Shown here piece by piece: positions 34,818 to 44,773 of a stretch of DNA of 64,000 nt. The stretch is from NCBI GenBank assembly GCA_963753105.1, contig CAVWBD010000001.1, positions 124,001 to 188,000 on the forward strand, read 5' to 3'. Origin of the DNA: SZUA-36 sp963753105 (GTDB lineage Bacteria > Pseudomonadota > Gammaproteobacteria > Xanthomonadales > SZUA-36). Below the pieces are notes generated by a model. That model saw only the letters and a list, made by a program, of their open reading frames with translations, was not told the DNA's origin and ran no database searches. A program made the translations under genes and the position numbers. Within the stretch, counting starts at the first letter, position 1, and every line of letters starts with the position of its first letter.

Positions 34818-36659
34818 CTAAATCTCACACAGGCAATGTGCGGCCAGTGTGAATTTACCCTGCTGCGCGGCGATAAACTGCAGGTCATCAAGCATGCCCT
34901 GCAACCAGGAAACCGGGAGGTTTACGGGGCTGCTGACGGATAAATCCAGCATGGCAATGGCATTGGCCAGGAAATCGGTCAAAAACTCGTCGAGTACTGA
35001 TTTTTCCGGCTCGACCCATTCGATCTGGTAATCATCACCCAGTCCGGCGATCCGCGCGCTGGCCTCGATAGCATCCTGGAACGTGCCGGTTTTGTCGATC
35101 AGACCCTTATCAAGCGCCTGTTTGCCAGTGTAGACCTTGCCCTGCGCTAACTTATCCAACGCTTCGAGATCATCGATACCACGGGCTTCACTGACCAGTT
35201 GCAAAAACTGCTGGTAGCTCCTTTCCACGTTGGACTGGAATATACGTGCAATACCTTCATCAAGCGGCCGGTCGAGTCGTAGCTTGCCCGCCATATCGGT
35301 GGTGCCAAAACCATCGCTGTGCACACCGATTTTATCGAGCGTACCGCCAAACGTGGGTAGCATCCCGATGACACCGATCGAGCCGGTAATGGTTGACGGG
35401 CTGGCCCAGACCTCATTCGCTGCCATGGATATCCAGTACCCGCCAGAAGCAGCAACATTACCCATCGATACCACCACTGTCTTGCCCGCATCCCTGACCA
35501 GTTGCAGTTCCTGCCGCAAGCTCTCTGTTGCAAATACTTCGCCACCGGGACTATTGATGCGTAATACCACGGCCGCGACTTTTTCATTGCGCGCAGCACG
35601 GCGCAATTGCTCCGCCGTGGATATCGAGCCGATACGTCCAGCCGGATGGTTCCCCCTGACAATCTCACCCTCGGCAACCACGATGGCAATACGCCGGTTG
35701 CCGCTGGGCCCATGCCGCGGCTTGGTCAAATACAGGTAATCCTCCATACCGACAGCACGATAACCGTCACCGGCCTGGTTGAGTGTGCCACGCCGGGCCA
35801 GTTCCTGGCGCGCCTGCGGTGCTGTCATCAGGCGGTCCACCAAGCCCAGGTCCATTGCATACCGGGCAAAATCACCATCCACTTTTTCAATCTCGTTTGG
35901 CAGGTCATCGATGGAATCCTGCAGTGGTTCGACAAGACCACGGTGCCTGGTTACGCCCTGCAGGTATTGCTCCCACAGATCGCCCAGCCAGTCCCTGCCC
36001 GCTTGCCTGGCTTCTTCTGACATATCGTCCCGGGTGTAGGGTTCCAGGGCGGACTTGTATGTACCAACCCTGAACAGGTTGATCTCGACCGCCAGCTTGT
36101 CCAGGCCTTCACGATAAAAAAGCCGGTAGTTCGAATAACCGTCTATCCAGATAACACCGTTGGGATCAAGCCAGACTTCGTCCGCCAGGGATGCCAGGTA
36201 GTACTGCTGTTGACCAATGTTACCCGCCAAGGCAATAACCGGCTTGCCGGTGGACCTGAATGTATCCAGCGCGTGTTCGAGGTCTTTCAGGGCAGCCAGG
36301 CCAATACCCCACATATAGTTCGGGTCAATGACGAGCTGGGTGATATCGTCATCACCAGCCGCGCGTTGGATGGCCTCCAGCATGTCGCGCAGACGCGTCT
36401 CCGAGCGCTCCTGCCCGGAGGCTTCCTGCAAGGCCCGGTCCAGCGCGGTAGTCGAGTACTGTTCAACGACATTTCCGTAGGGGCGTATGACGAGTGCCGT
36501 ATCCGGCTTTAGACGAAAAGTCTCCGGTGGCTGCAAGGCCACGAAAAGCAGGTACAGGAACAACAGGAATAACAGGTTCAGGAAAACCTTCCTGGCGCCG
36601 TTGATAAAATTCCAGGTTCCCAACGCAAATCTGGCCAGGAAAGAACGCTCGTTTGCCAT
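34818..36659 (-). CDS. sppA: signal peptide peptidase SppA (67 kDa type)
   Basis: 613 residues, the long double-domain form. It has an N-terminal membrane anchor (residues 25-45). The catalytic Lys lies in the N-terminal domain (VGTYKSALEPYTRDDMSEEAR), and the nucleophile Ser in the C-terminal domain (MGNVAASGGYWISM), preceded by RINSPGGEVFATE. It degrades cleaved signal peptides in the inner membrane. A 260-base divergent gap separates it from pspA. Confidence 0.95.
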   Translation of the reverse strand: MANERSFLARFALGTWNFINGARKVFLNLLFLLFLYLLFVALQPPETFRLKPDTALVIRPYGNVVEQYSTTALDRALQEASGQERSETRLRDMLEAIQRAAGDDDITQLVIDPNYMWGIGLAALKDLEHALDTFRSTGKPVIALAGNIGQQQYYLASLADEVWLDPNGVIWIDGYSNYRLFYREGLDKLAVEINLFRVGTYKSALEPYTRDDMSEEARQAGRDWLGDLWEQYLQGVTRHRGLVEPLQDSIDDLPNEIEKVDGDFARYAMDLGLVDRLMTAPQARQELARRGTLNQAGDGYRAVGMEDYLYLTKPRHGPSGNRRIAIVVAEGEIVRGNHPAGRIGSISTAEQLRRAARNEKVAAVVLRINSPGGEVFATESLRQELQLVRDAGKTVVVSMGNVAASGGYWISMAANEVWASPSTITGSIGVIGMLPTFGGTLDKIGVHSDGFGTTDMAGKLRLDRPLDEGIARIFQSNVERSYQQFLQLVSEARGIDDLEALDKLAQGKVYTGKQALDKGLIDKTGTFQDAIEASARIAGLGDDYQIEWVEPEKSVLDEFLTDFLANAIAMLDLSVSSPVNLPVSWLQGMLDDLQFIAAQQGKFTLAAHCLCEI

Positions 36660-36920
36660 GATGTAGCTCGTTTGTTTAATAGTGAACTATTGTATGGACA
36701 CACAGCGCTAATCACAATCCGCCGAAGGTCACCCGCATCATGGCACAACGCTGGATGTGATGACGCTGGCGAAAAAGCCAACTGTTTGTCAAACACACCA
36801 ATACCTGCCCCACCCTGGCCTGACGTCACTTTGCATCTTATTGTTATTACTCATTAATTCATAGTGGCACGGATTCTGCATCTATGTTTGGCAGACACTG
36901 AACCAACAGGAGACTGAATC

Positions 36921-37613
36921 ATGGGATCTTTTTCTCGCCTGCGTTATGTAATCGCCGCAAATGTCAATGCACTGCTTGAAAAAGCGGAAGACCCGGAGAA
37001 GCTCTTAAAAGCGCTGATCCGTGACATGGAGGACGCCACCGAGGACGCACGCCTTGCAAGCGCCGACTTGCTCGCCGAGCAGGCCCACCTGCAAAGGATG
37101 AAAGACCGCTTTGAACGTGAAATCGACGAATGGGAGGCCCGTGCAGAGAAAGCCGTAACCACCCAGCGTGATGACCTGGCCCGCACCGCCCTGAAAGCCA
37201 AGGCGGAGCTGGAGCAAGCGCTACAATCCGCACAAAGCGAGTCTGAAAACCTCGATACCCGCATCACGCAACTGGAATTTGACATGGCCACGCTGAAGAG
37301 CAAGCTGGGTGATGCCAAGACCAAGTTGAAGGACATCACCTTGCGTCACTCACCTCAAGGGAAAGGACCGGCCCACAAGGCAGACCGTTCCCTGTCAGCA
37401 GGAGAACGCAAGGTACGCCGCGCCATGGGCCGTTTCGAACGGCTGCAATCACAAGTGGAAAGGCTCGAGGCCCGGGTGCGTTCCTACGAGGTTGGCGGCA
37501 CCGCGGTCAACGCCTGGGACAATGGTGAAATGCCCTCCGATCCCTCGATTGACGCCGAGTTGGATGCGCTGAAAAAACGGCTTGAACCGCAAGCCGAAAA
37601 CACCGAGGTCTGA
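36921..37613 (+). CDS. pspA: PspA/IM30 family protein
   Basis: 230 residues, nearly all coiled coil. Starts MGSFSRLRYVIAANVNALLEKAEDPEKLLKALIRDMEDA, the PspA/Vipp1 N-terminus that binds membranes. GGAG lies just before the ATG. These proteins form ESCRT-III-like rods that stabilise stressed inner membranes. No pspB, pspC or pspF is adjacent, so its control may differ from the E. coli system. Confidence 0.85.
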   Translation: MGSFSRLRYVIAANVNALLEKAEDPEKLLKALIRDMEDATEDARLASADLLAEQAHLQRMKDRFEREIDEWEARAEKAVTTQRDDLARTALKAKAELEQALQSAQSESENLDTRITQLEFDMATLKSKLGDAKTKLKDITLRHSPQGKGPAHKADRSLSAGERKVRRAMGRFERLQSQVERLEARVRSYEVGGTAVNAWDNGEMPSDPSIDAELDALKKRLEPQAENTEV

Positions 37614-37619
37614 ATCCGC

Positions 37620-39023
37620 TCAGCCTGAACCCTCGTGGCCGGGACCGGATGCCGTTGCGGCATCCTGTCCCTGGCGCACCAGGTGTCCGCTTTTGAACAG
37701 GAAACGCGCCAGCAGCAGGACCGCACCAAAGGAAAGACCCGCGATCATACCAATCCACATACCGGCCGGACCCATGGCCTTGTTGAACGTCAGGTAATAA
37801 CCGACGCTCAATCCTATGATCAGGTAGGACAGTATATTGATGAACATCGGTATCATGGTGTCCTTCAAGCCACGCAATGCAGCCGCTGCGCAAATCTGGA
37901 TACCGTCTGAATACTGGAAAATCGCTGAGAAGAACAGCAGCCCTACCGCAATGGTGGTGATCGCCGCGTCATCGGTATAAATCCGCACTATGAATTCAGG
38001 GATCAGCAGCATGGTGGTCGCACCCAGTGTTTGTGTAATGAGCACAATGACAAATCCAATCAGGCCCGCATAACGCGCGGCTTCCGGCTCACCCCTGCCA
38101 AGCGCGTTGCCCACCCGGGTGGTCACGGCACTGGCCAGGCCCAGCGGCACCATGAACAACAGGGCTGAAAAGTTGATCGCGATCAGGTGGGCGGAGGCGG
38201 GCACCGGTCCGAGGCGCGCGATAAGCAGGGCCGCACCGACGAATAAACTGCCTTCCACGAATATGGCACCACCGATTGGCAATCCGATCCTGAGCAGTCT
38301 TGAAATTGGCGCCCAGCGGGGCCAGTCCCAGTGTTTGAACAGTTCAAATCCCTGGTAATGATGGTGTCCGCGTATGTAGAAAAACATGACGGCAGCCTGC
38401 AACCAGATCACGATGGAAGTGGCATAGCCACAGCCTTGTGCGCCCAACTGGGGCATACCCAGCTTGCCAAACATCAATATATAGTTGAGCGGCACGTTCA
38501 GCATGACGCCCATTAAACCGATATACATGGTGGGACGTGTATTGCCACTGCCTTCGCTGAAAAACCGTAGCAGCAACATCAGGCAGATCGCCGGCGCGCC
38601 CCAGGTCAACGCCCGCATGTACACGACAGACGTTGGAATGATGTCTGCATCAACTGCCATCCATTGCAGCAGCGTCCCACCAGATAACAGGACAAATACA
38701 AACGGCGCCGACACCCCCAGCGCTATCCAGAGACCCTGTCGCGCGGCAACCCCACCCTCAGCTTGGTCACCCGCACCATCGAGTTGTGCAACCACCGGTT
38801 GCAGCCCCATCAACACACCGAGGATAAACATCAGTACAGCCGACCAGATCGCACCCCCGGTTGCGATGCCTGCCAGGGCAATTTCCTTGTCGGGCAGCCT
38901 GCCTGCCATCAGCGTGTCGACAAAATTCATGCTAAAGCTGGCAACCATGCCCACGATTACAGGGATTGCCAATTGCAATGTGCGCCGAATCTCAGCGGGA
39001 TGATTTCTATTCAGGCTCGTCAT
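37620..39023 (-). CDS. MATE family multidrug efflux transporter (NorM-like)
   Basis: 467 residues with 12 membrane segments. Family marks: SFSMNFVDTLMAGRL in helix 1-2, PLNYILMFGKLGMPQLGAQGCGYAT, and the second-half VTTRVGNALGRGEPEAARY. It exports cationic compounds in exchange for Na+ or H+. Ends six bases from pspA on the opposite strand, with no obvious terminator between. Confidence 0.9.
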   Translation of the reverse strand: MTSLNRNHPAEIRRTLQLAIPVIVGMVASFSMNFVDTLMAGRLPDKEIALAGIATGGAIWSAVLMFILGVLMGLQPVVAQLDGAGDQAEGGVAARQGLWIALGVSAPFVFVLLSGGTLLQWMAVDADIIPTSVVYMRALTWGAPAICLMLLLRFFSEGSGNTRPTMYIGLMGVMLNVPLNYILMFGKLGMPQLGAQGCGYATSIVIWLQAAVMFFYIRGHHHYQGFELFKHWDWPRWAPISRLLRIGLPIGGAIFVEGSLFVGAALLIARLGPVPASAHLIAINFSALLFMVPLGLASAVTTRVGNALGRGEPEAARYAGLIGFVIVLITQTLGATTMLLIPEFIVRIYTDDAAITTIAVGLLFFSAIFQYSDGIQICAAAALRGLKDTMIPMFINILSYLIIGLSVGYYLTFNKAMGPAGMWIGMIAGLSFGAVLLLARFLFKSGHLVRQGQDAATASGPGHEGSG

Positions 39024-39093
39024 TGTCTACAATCGGATGCGAAACCGCATTGTAGTACATACATGGGTGAAGCAAACGGAATGAACGGCACCA

Positions 39094-40251
39094 ATGAATT
39101 CTGAACAACCATCAGCTGCGGAGGAAGCACCACGGCAGGCCGCGACGATTGCACCTGACAAGGCGTTGACGCTGTCGCAAAGGAAATTGGCCGGCTCGGC
39201 CCATTGCCTGAACTGCGGGACCGAACTGAAGGGGCCGTTCTGTTATTTCTGTGGTCAACCGGACCGAAACTTCATGCGGTTTTTTCCGGCCCTTTTGCGG
39301 GACTTGATGGAGGACTTGCTGGATCTGGATTCCCGCTTCATGCGCACCCTCAAGCCGTTGTTGTTCAAGCCCGGCAAACTGACCCGGGACTATATGAATG
39401 GACGCCGCTTCCGCTACGCACCACCGATGCGCGTGTACATATTTTCCAGCATTGTGTTCTTCCTGCTGGCGGCGTTCCTGTCCAGCGATGCGATATCAGT
39501 GGGCAATGCAGATGTAGTCAGTGATGACAAGATCGTGCACATCGCTGCAGACAACAACGAAGAGAAAAAGGAAGTCGAGGAAGCCTTGAGCAACCTGCCT
39601 GCGGGTCTGCGCGACCAGATTGACGTTGACCAGGCCTTATCTGAAGAAGAACATGAAGAAGGGGATGAACCCGGTTTTGAGTTGGATGATATTCAGTTCA
39701 ATGACGAACCCTGGGACCGCGAAACCAACCCGGTGGATATCAAGTGGCTTCCAGGATGGCTTAATGACCGTATCAACGACGAGGTTGAAGGGTCACCACA
39801 GAAAGCCGAACAGATTAATGAAAACCCCAACCTGATTATTGACAAGGTGTTCGACATCCTGCCCGCCACCATGTTCATCCTGCTACCCGTGGTGGCCCTG
39901 ATATTCAAGTTCTGGTACCTGTTTGCGAAGCGCTACTACGTCGAGCACCTGATCTTCTCGTTGCATAACCACTCGTTTATCTATGTCATCCTGATACTGA
40001 TCCTGTTGTCTGGCTTGGCGGGTGACCTGTTGGCCTCGTATGACTACCCCGCGGCAGCGAATGCTATCGAGTGGTTCACTATTATTCTCAGCATCTGGAT
40101 CCCGATTTACCTGCTGATTTCCTTGCGCACGGTTTATCAACAGAACTGGTTCCTGACCCTGGGCAAGTACTTCGTGATCGGTATCAGCTATGTGACCCTG
40201 CTGGCATTCGTAACCACCGGCGTGGCCATCGCGAGCTTCGTATTGCTGTAA
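39094..40251 (+). CDS. DUF3667-like membrane protein with N-terminal zinc ribbon
   Basis: 385 residues. The Cys motif CLNCGTELKGPFCYFCGQ (residues 37-54) is a two-CxxC zinc ribbon, followed by a conserved helical region (LLRDLMEDLLDLDSRFMRTLKPLLFKPGKLTRDYMNG). Then come a membrane helix near 120, a long acidic insert (150-230) and four more hydrophobic segments. This arrangement is DUF3667. Function unknown. Confidence 0.78.
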   Translation: MNSEQPSAAEEAPRQAATIAPDKALTLSQRKLAGSAHCLNCGTELKGPFCYFCGQPDRNFMRFFPALLRDLMEDLLDLDSRFMRTLKPLLFKPGKLTRDYMNGRRFRYAPPMRVYIFSSIVFFLLAAFLSSDAISVGNADVVSDDKIVHIAADNNEEKKEVEEALSNLPAGLRDQIDVDQALSEEEHEEGDEPGFELDDIQFNDEPWDRETNPVDIKWLPGWLNDRINDEVEGSPQKAEQINENPNLIIDKVFDILPATMFILLPVVALIFKFWYLFAKRYYVEHLIFSLHNHSFIYVILILILLSGLAGDLLASYDYPAAANAIEWFTIILSIWIPIYLLISLRTVYQQNWFLTLGKYFVIGISYVTLLAFVTTGVAIASFVLL

Positions 40252-40303
40252 ACCGGTAAGCTGCAGCCTGGCTGCTAAACGGCCATCCCCAACTGAACCC
40301 GTA

Positions 40304-41671
40304 CTAGGAATAGCGTTTTTGCAGGTAACGGAACACCGCTCTCAAGCCCATGGCTTCACCACCCGGCGGTCTGCCGGGGCGTGCGCCCTGGTTCCAGGCC
40401 CAGGTGTCGATGTGCACCCATTTGGTTCCTTCCGTTACAAAATGCTCCAAAAACAGTGCTGCGGTGATACAGCCGCCCATCGGGGTCTTGGCCATGTTGT
40501 TCAGGTCGGCGATCTCGCTTTTCAGCAATTCCTTGTAAGGCGCATAAAGCGGCATGACCCACATGGGGTCTTCCACGGTCTCACCGGCTGCCACGATGTC
40601 ATTGGCGATGCTGACATCGTTACTGAAAACCGGCGGCAAGTCGGTACCAAGTGCGATACGCGCGGCACCCGTCAGGGTGGCGATATCCACCACCAGGTCA
40701 GGTGTCTGCTCGCAGGCCAGCGCCAGCGCATCGGCCAGCACTACACGGCCCTCGGCGTCGGTATTGCCGATTTCCACGCTCAGGCCCTTGCGTGTGGGGA
40801 TGACATCGCCGGGACGGTAAGCATTGCCCGAAACCGCATTCTCAACCGCCGGTATCAGCACCAGCAAGCGTACCGGTAACTGCACCTGCATAATCAGGCG
40901 TGCCAGAGCCAGCACGTGTGCCGCGCCACCCATGTCCTTTTTCATCAGGCCCATGCCAGCGGAGGGTTTGAGGTTCAGACCACCGGTATCGAAACACACA
41001 CCCTTGCCACACAGCGCCAGTATGGGGTGATCCTCCTGGCCCCAGTCCAGCCTGAGCAAACGCGGTTCACGTTCTGCCGCCCTGCCCACTGCGTGGATGG
41101 CCGGGTAACCCTCGTTCAGCAGTTCCACGCCCTGTATGACCGACATGTCCGCGTCGAATTCTTCGGCTTGCGCACGCATGGCATCGGCCAGTTGCCCGGG
41201 GCCCATATCCTCTGTTGGAGTATTAACCAGGTCCCGGACCAGCGCCTGCGCCTCGAATAATTGCCGTGCTGTCACCGCAATATCGTCATCGAGATACAGT
41301 GATGGTGTTTCCTTGTCGGGCTTGCAGTACAGGTCAAACTTGTAACAGGCAAGCCCCCAACCCAGACTGGCCTGCAGACGCTGTTCCTTGTCCCAGTCCG
41401 ATTCCAATCGGTAGTTGCCCGCGGGTAACTTGTCCACCAGCGGAGCCAGTTGATACAGCCAACCCTGATCATTCATGCCAAATACGTAGGCCTGTAGCTC
41501 GCCGCCCTTACCCGGCAGACTTCCCAGTTCACCGGTCTTGGCGCTGAAGCCCGTGTCTGCCAGCCATTGCTGCTGATACCCGGGCAAGCCTGCCAGCCAC
41601 TGTTCCAAGTTTTCTTTTGCTACCGGGTACAACGGCAAGCCGTTATCGGTGTTGTTGAATGGATTGCTCAT
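40304..41671 (-). CDS. M17 family leucyl aminopeptidase
   Basis: 455 residues. The M17 catalytic domain is complete: VCFDTGGLNLKPSAGMGLMKKDMGGAAH (metal and Lys ligands) and NTDAEGRVVLADALAL (signature NTDAEGR). The N-terminal domain is shorter and more divergent than E. coli PepA, closer to PepB-like enzymes. It trims N-terminal residues from peptides in the cytosol, in keeping with the peptide importer at 23-28 kb. Confidence 0.92.
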   Translation of the reverse strand: MSNPFNNTDNGLPLYPVAKENLEQWLAGLPGYQQQWLADTGFSAKTGELGSLPGKGGELQAYVFGMNDQGWLYQLAPLVDKLPAGNYRLESDWDKEQRLQASLGWGLACYKFDLYCKPDKETPSLYLDDDIAVTARQLFEAQALVRDLVNTPTEDMGPGQLADAMRAQAEEFDADMSVIQGVELLNEGYPAIHAVGRAAEREPRLLRLDWGQEDHPILALCGKGVCFDTGGLNLKPSAGMGLMKKDMGGAAHVLALARLIMQVQLPVRLLVLIPAVENAVSGNAYRPGDVIPTRKGLSVEIGNTDAEGRVVLADALALACEQTPDLVVDIATLTGAARIALGTDLPPVFSNDVSIANDIVAAGETVEDPMWVMPLYAPYKELLKSEIADLNNMAKTPMGGCITAALFLEHFVTEGTKWVHIDTWAWNQGARPGRPPGGEAMGLRAVFRYLQKRYS

Positions 41672-41787
41672 GAAAAATGCCCCGTGTCAGGAATATATTC
41701 AATTGTACGCCTAAGCCCGAGTATTGCGTCAGTCATTTGTCCAGATTTTGGACCAGTGCGGGCTTGGCCCGTACATTGTGCGAGCTC

Positions 41788-43137
41788 CTAATCTATGCGG
41801 GCGATATAAGCCCGGCTGCCGCGTCTGATTTGCAGTAGCAGGCTGCCGTGCCGGGCCTCGATGACCGCCCTGAAATCCGCCAGATCATGAACCCGCTGGC
41901 GGTTGACACCGGTGATGATATCGCCCTCGTTCAGACCTTCACGGGCCAGGCGGCTGCGTGGGTCCAGTTTGTCCAGCAGCACCCCACTGGCATTCTGTTG
42001 TTTGAGCTTGGCGCCCAAACCGGTAAAACGCGCCCCGGCCAGGCGCCAGTCCAATTCTTCTCCGTCCAGCACCGGTACCGCTTGGATCACCAATGATGCC
42101 GTGCGGGCCTTGCCGTTACGCAGGTACTTGAGCTTCAGTGACTCACCCAGGGCAACGCGGCCCTCGGCGTAATGGAAGTCCTGTGCATTAGTGACCGGCC
42201 GGTTGGCCATTTCCACGATGACATCTCCGGGTTGCAGACCGGCCGCCTCAGCAGCAGAATCCACCGAAATTTCCGCCACCAGTGCCCCGCGGCCGACTTC
42301 CACATCAAAGGCGCCGGCCAACTCAGCCGTCAGGTCCTGTACGAAGATACCCAGGGTGCCCCTGCGTACCTCGCCGAATTGCGTCAATTGGTCCATCACG
42401 TAGCGGGCCATGCCGGAAGGGATGGCAAAACCGATACCCACGTTACCTCCGCTGGGTGTGAAAATGGCGCTGTTGATACCCACCAGTTCACCGCGCAAAT
42501 TGATCAGGGCCCCGCCGGAATTACCCGGGTTGATGGAAGCATCCGTCTGGATAAAGTTCTGATATTCGAGCCCACGCAAACCGGTCCGGCCCAGCGCACT
42601 GACGATCCCCGATGTCACCGTCTGGCCCAGTCCGAACGGGTTACCCACCGCGATGACAAAATCACCCACTTGTAACTCGTCCGAATCAGCCAGTGGCAAG
42701 GCCTGCAGGTTTTCAGGCGGAATTTTTATGACCGCGAGATCCGTATCCGGATCGGTGCCGATCAGCGTGGCTTCCAGGCTCCGTCCGTCTTTCAGCCCCA
42801 CGGCGATTTCATCGGCACGCGCAATCACGTGGTTATTGGTCAAAACATAACCGTGTTCGGCATCAACGATAACACCTGAACCGAGACTCTGATAAACACG
42901 CTCCCTGGGCACATCCGGCACGTTGAAAAAGCGTCTGAATATGGGGTCATCCAGCAACGGGCTACGCACCCGGACCCGGGTTTGTGTGTAGATATTAACA
43001 ACCGAAGGGGTCACCTCCTTCAGCACCGGCGCCAATGATGGTAATGGCTGCCCGTCCACGCTGGCCGGCAAGGCGGGCAATGCCTCCCCGGGGGCGGTGA
43101 CCAGTAACAATAATGTTACGAAAAATGCTGTTTTCAC
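41788..43137 (-). CDS. degQ: DegQ/DegP-type periplasmic serine protease
   Basis: About 449 residues from a GTG at 43137 with GGAG upstream; the 462-residue reading from 43176 adds a leader before the signal peptide. The triad is visible: His in VLTNNHVI, Asp in DTDLAVIK, Ser in NPGNSGGAL. Two PDZ domains follow (about 255-345 and 360-445). It has the HtrA architecture for quality control of periplasmic proteins. The gene is degQ-like in lacking the long Q-linker of DegP. Confidence 0.92.
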   Translation of the reverse strand: MKTAFFVTLLLLVTAPGEALPALPASVDGQPLPSLAPVLKEVTPSVVNIYTQTRVRVRSPLLDDPIFRRFFNVPDVPRERVYQSLGSGVIVDAEHGYVLTNNHVIARADEIAVGLKDGRSLEATLIGTDPDTDLAVIKIPPENLQALPLADSDELQVGDFVIAVGNPFGLGQTVTSGIVSALGRTGLRGLEYQNFIQTDASINPGNSGGALINLRGELVGINSAIFTPSGGNVGIGFAIPSGMARYVMDQLTQFGEVRRGTLGIFVQDLTAELAGAFDVEVGRGALVAEISVDSAAEAAGLQPGDVIVEMANRPVTNAQDFHYAEGRVALGESLKLKYLRNGKARTASLVIQAVPVLDGEELDWRLAGARFTGLGAKLKQQNASGVLLDKLDPRSRLAREGLNEGDIITGVNRQRVHDLADFRAVIEARHGSLLLQIRRGSRAYIARID

Positions 43138-43329
43138 ACTCAACTCCAATATCAAACCATGCGCTTGTGACAACACCGGCGGCCACGCAGTTCGCTGCCG
43201 GGGCTATGAAACATGGTAAACAATATAAAATCTGCTTCAAATTTTGCTTGCGATTGCCCGGTAAACACGATATACAACAATCAGTAAGTGGGGCGACACA
43301 ACGAATGTACCTGCGGGTACCGTACTAAA

Positions 43330-43944
43330 ATGGTCATGGATTTACAGCAGCGGGTTCTCCGCACAGATGTATCCGGCATGCCGTTAGAGTGGGTCGGATA
43401 CCAGGAAGCAGTCAAGCTGATCATACTTGACCAGGTCTCTTACTCTCTCGGAAAAACACTCTACAAAATTCATGGTGGCACCAGCGCGCTCACCGGGCGG
43501 CAAAGCGTGGTCAGTGTTGACGCGATCATCGCCACCGAAGGCCAGCACCCCCACAAACACCTGTTTGCCAGCAGCTATGTACCGCCGCTGAGTAACAAAT
43601 CCCTGTTCCGCCGTGACCAGAACCTGTGCCTGTACTGCGGTGAGCAGTTCCCTAACTTCCTGTTGTCCAGGGATCATGTACACCCCTTGACCCAGGGTGG
43701 CCAGGACCGCTGGGTGAACGTCGTCACCGCCTGCAAACGATGCAATAACCACAAGGCTGGCCGCACACCTGAACAGGCCGGCATGCAGTTGCTGGCCATT
43801 CCTTTTTGCCCGACACACGCAGAATACGTTTACCTGCAGGGACGCGAGATATTATCCGACCAGATGGAGTTCCTGCTGGCGCATTTCCCGCGTAACAGCG
43901 TGTTGCGCCAACGGGTTGAGCAAGGCAAGTCCCTGCTGGCTTGA
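43330..43944 (+). CDS. HNH endonuclease domain protein
   Basis: About 204 residues from the ATG at 43330; an upstream start at 43288 is less likely. The HNH core is CLYCGEQFPNFLLSRDHVHPLTQGGQDRWVNVVTACKRCNNHKAGRTPEQ: CxxC, DHVxP, N and CxxCN. The N-terminal 90 residues are family-specific. These stand-alone chromosomal proteins are widespread in gammaproteobacteria and not tied to a mobile element. Substrate unknown. A bidirectional terminator follows. Confidence 0.85.
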   Translation: MVMDLQQRVLRTDVSGMPLEWVGYQEAVKLIILDQVSYSLGKTLYKIHGGTSALTGRQSVVSVDAIIATEGQHPHKHLFASSYVPPLSNKSLFRRDQNLCLYCGEQFPNFLLSRDHVHPLTQGGQDRWVNVVTACKRCNNHKAGRTPEQAGMQLLAIPFCPTHAEYVYLQGREILSDQMEFLLAHFPRNSVLRQRVEQGKSLLA

Positions 43945-43963
43945 ACCCGGTTACCGCTTGAAT

Positions 43964-43993
43964 AAAAAGCCCGGGCTCATCCCGGGCTTTTTT
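43964..43993. terminator. bidirectional rho-independent terminator
   Basis: AAAAAGCCCGGG-CTCAT-CCCGGGCTTTTTT gives T-tracts on both strands between the HNH gene (ends 43944) and rubrerythrin (ends 44013). Confidence 0.93.
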
Positions 43994-44012
43994 CATTCCT
44001 GTCAAGCGGGTT

Positions 44013-44588
44013 TTACCAGTTTTCGCCCAGCACTTCGAAATGCGCCTGCGGGTGATCGCAGGCCGGACACATGCGGGGTGCCTCTGCGGCCTCGTGGATA
44101 AAGCCGCAATTACGGCAACGCCAGGTGACCTTGCCATCCTTTTTGAATACCTTGCCGGCATTCAGATTGTTCAGCAGGTCCCTGTAACGTTTCTCATGCT
44201 GCTTTTCGGCGATGCTGATCATCTCGAAAACAGCAGCAACCTGTTTGAAGCCCTCTTCACGCGCCGTGGCTGCAAAGGCCGGGTAGAGTTCTGACCATTC
44301 TTCGTGTTCGCCACTGGCTGCTGATTCGAGGTTTTCCGCCGTGGTGCCGATAATTCCGGCCGGGAAAGTTGCAGTAACCTCCACGCAACCGCCTTCGAGG
44401 AACTTGAAAAAGCGCTTGGCGTGTTCCTGTTCCTGGGCCGCGGTTTCCATGAATATATCAGCGATCTGCACCAGACCTTCCTTCTTCGCCGCACTTGCAA
44501 AAAACGTGTAACGGTTACGGGCCTGTGATTCACCGGCAAATGCTTTTAGCAGGTTTTTTTCAGTCTGGCTTCCCTTGATGCTTGGCAT
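44013..44588 (-). CDS. rbr: rubrerythrin
   Basis: 191 residues. The N-terminal ferritin-like diiron domain carries FAGESQARNRY, TAAQEQEHAK and MISIAEKQHEKRY ligands. The C-terminal rubredoxin-like site has CRNCGFIH and CPACDH (residues about 156-176). It reduces hydrogen peroxide in the cytoplasm of anaerobes and facultative bacteria. An Anr/FNR-like site lies about 95 bases upstream, fitting anaerobic expression. Confidence 0.95.
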   Translation of the reverse strand: MPSIKGSQTEKNLLKAFAGESQARNRYTFFASAAKKEGLVQIADIFMETAAQEQEHAKRFFKFLEGGCVEVTATFPAGIIGTTAENLESAASGEHEEWSELYPAFAATAREEGFKQVAAVFEMISIAEKQHEKRYRDLLNNLNAGKVFKKDGKVTWRCRNCGFIHEAAEAPRMCPACDHPQAHFEVLGENW

Positions 44589-44677
44589 GCTGTGCTCCTT
44601 GGCAAATACTCTTATGCCCGGCTAAAACCTGGGCCGAGGCTGGAATATAAGTAAAGCAAATGCCCGTTTACAAGGAA

Positions 44678-44691
44678 CTGACTCACATCAA
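44678..44691 (-). promoter_or_regulatory. FNR/Anr-box-like site upstream of rubrerythrin
   Basis: Read on the minus strand, TTGAT-GTGA-GTCAG matches TTGAT-N4-(A/G)TCAA at nine of ten positions. A class II site here would place a start near 44643, about 55 bases before the rbr ATG. An imperfect inverted repeat (TTGTCCAA with TTGGACAA) lies farther out at about 44705-44742. Confidence 0.5.
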
Positions 44692-44773
44692 TATTTGCGG
44701 CCTTTTGTCCAATTGACACCGTTTCTGCGTGTTTGGACAAGGCCGTTCACTGCTGGTGTAAGATAGGCAGCTT

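Noticed and set aside
43330..43944. HNH gene as part of a homing or restriction element
   Set aside because: No intron, intein, methylase or repeat flanks it; a bidirectional terminator and housekeeping genes surround it.
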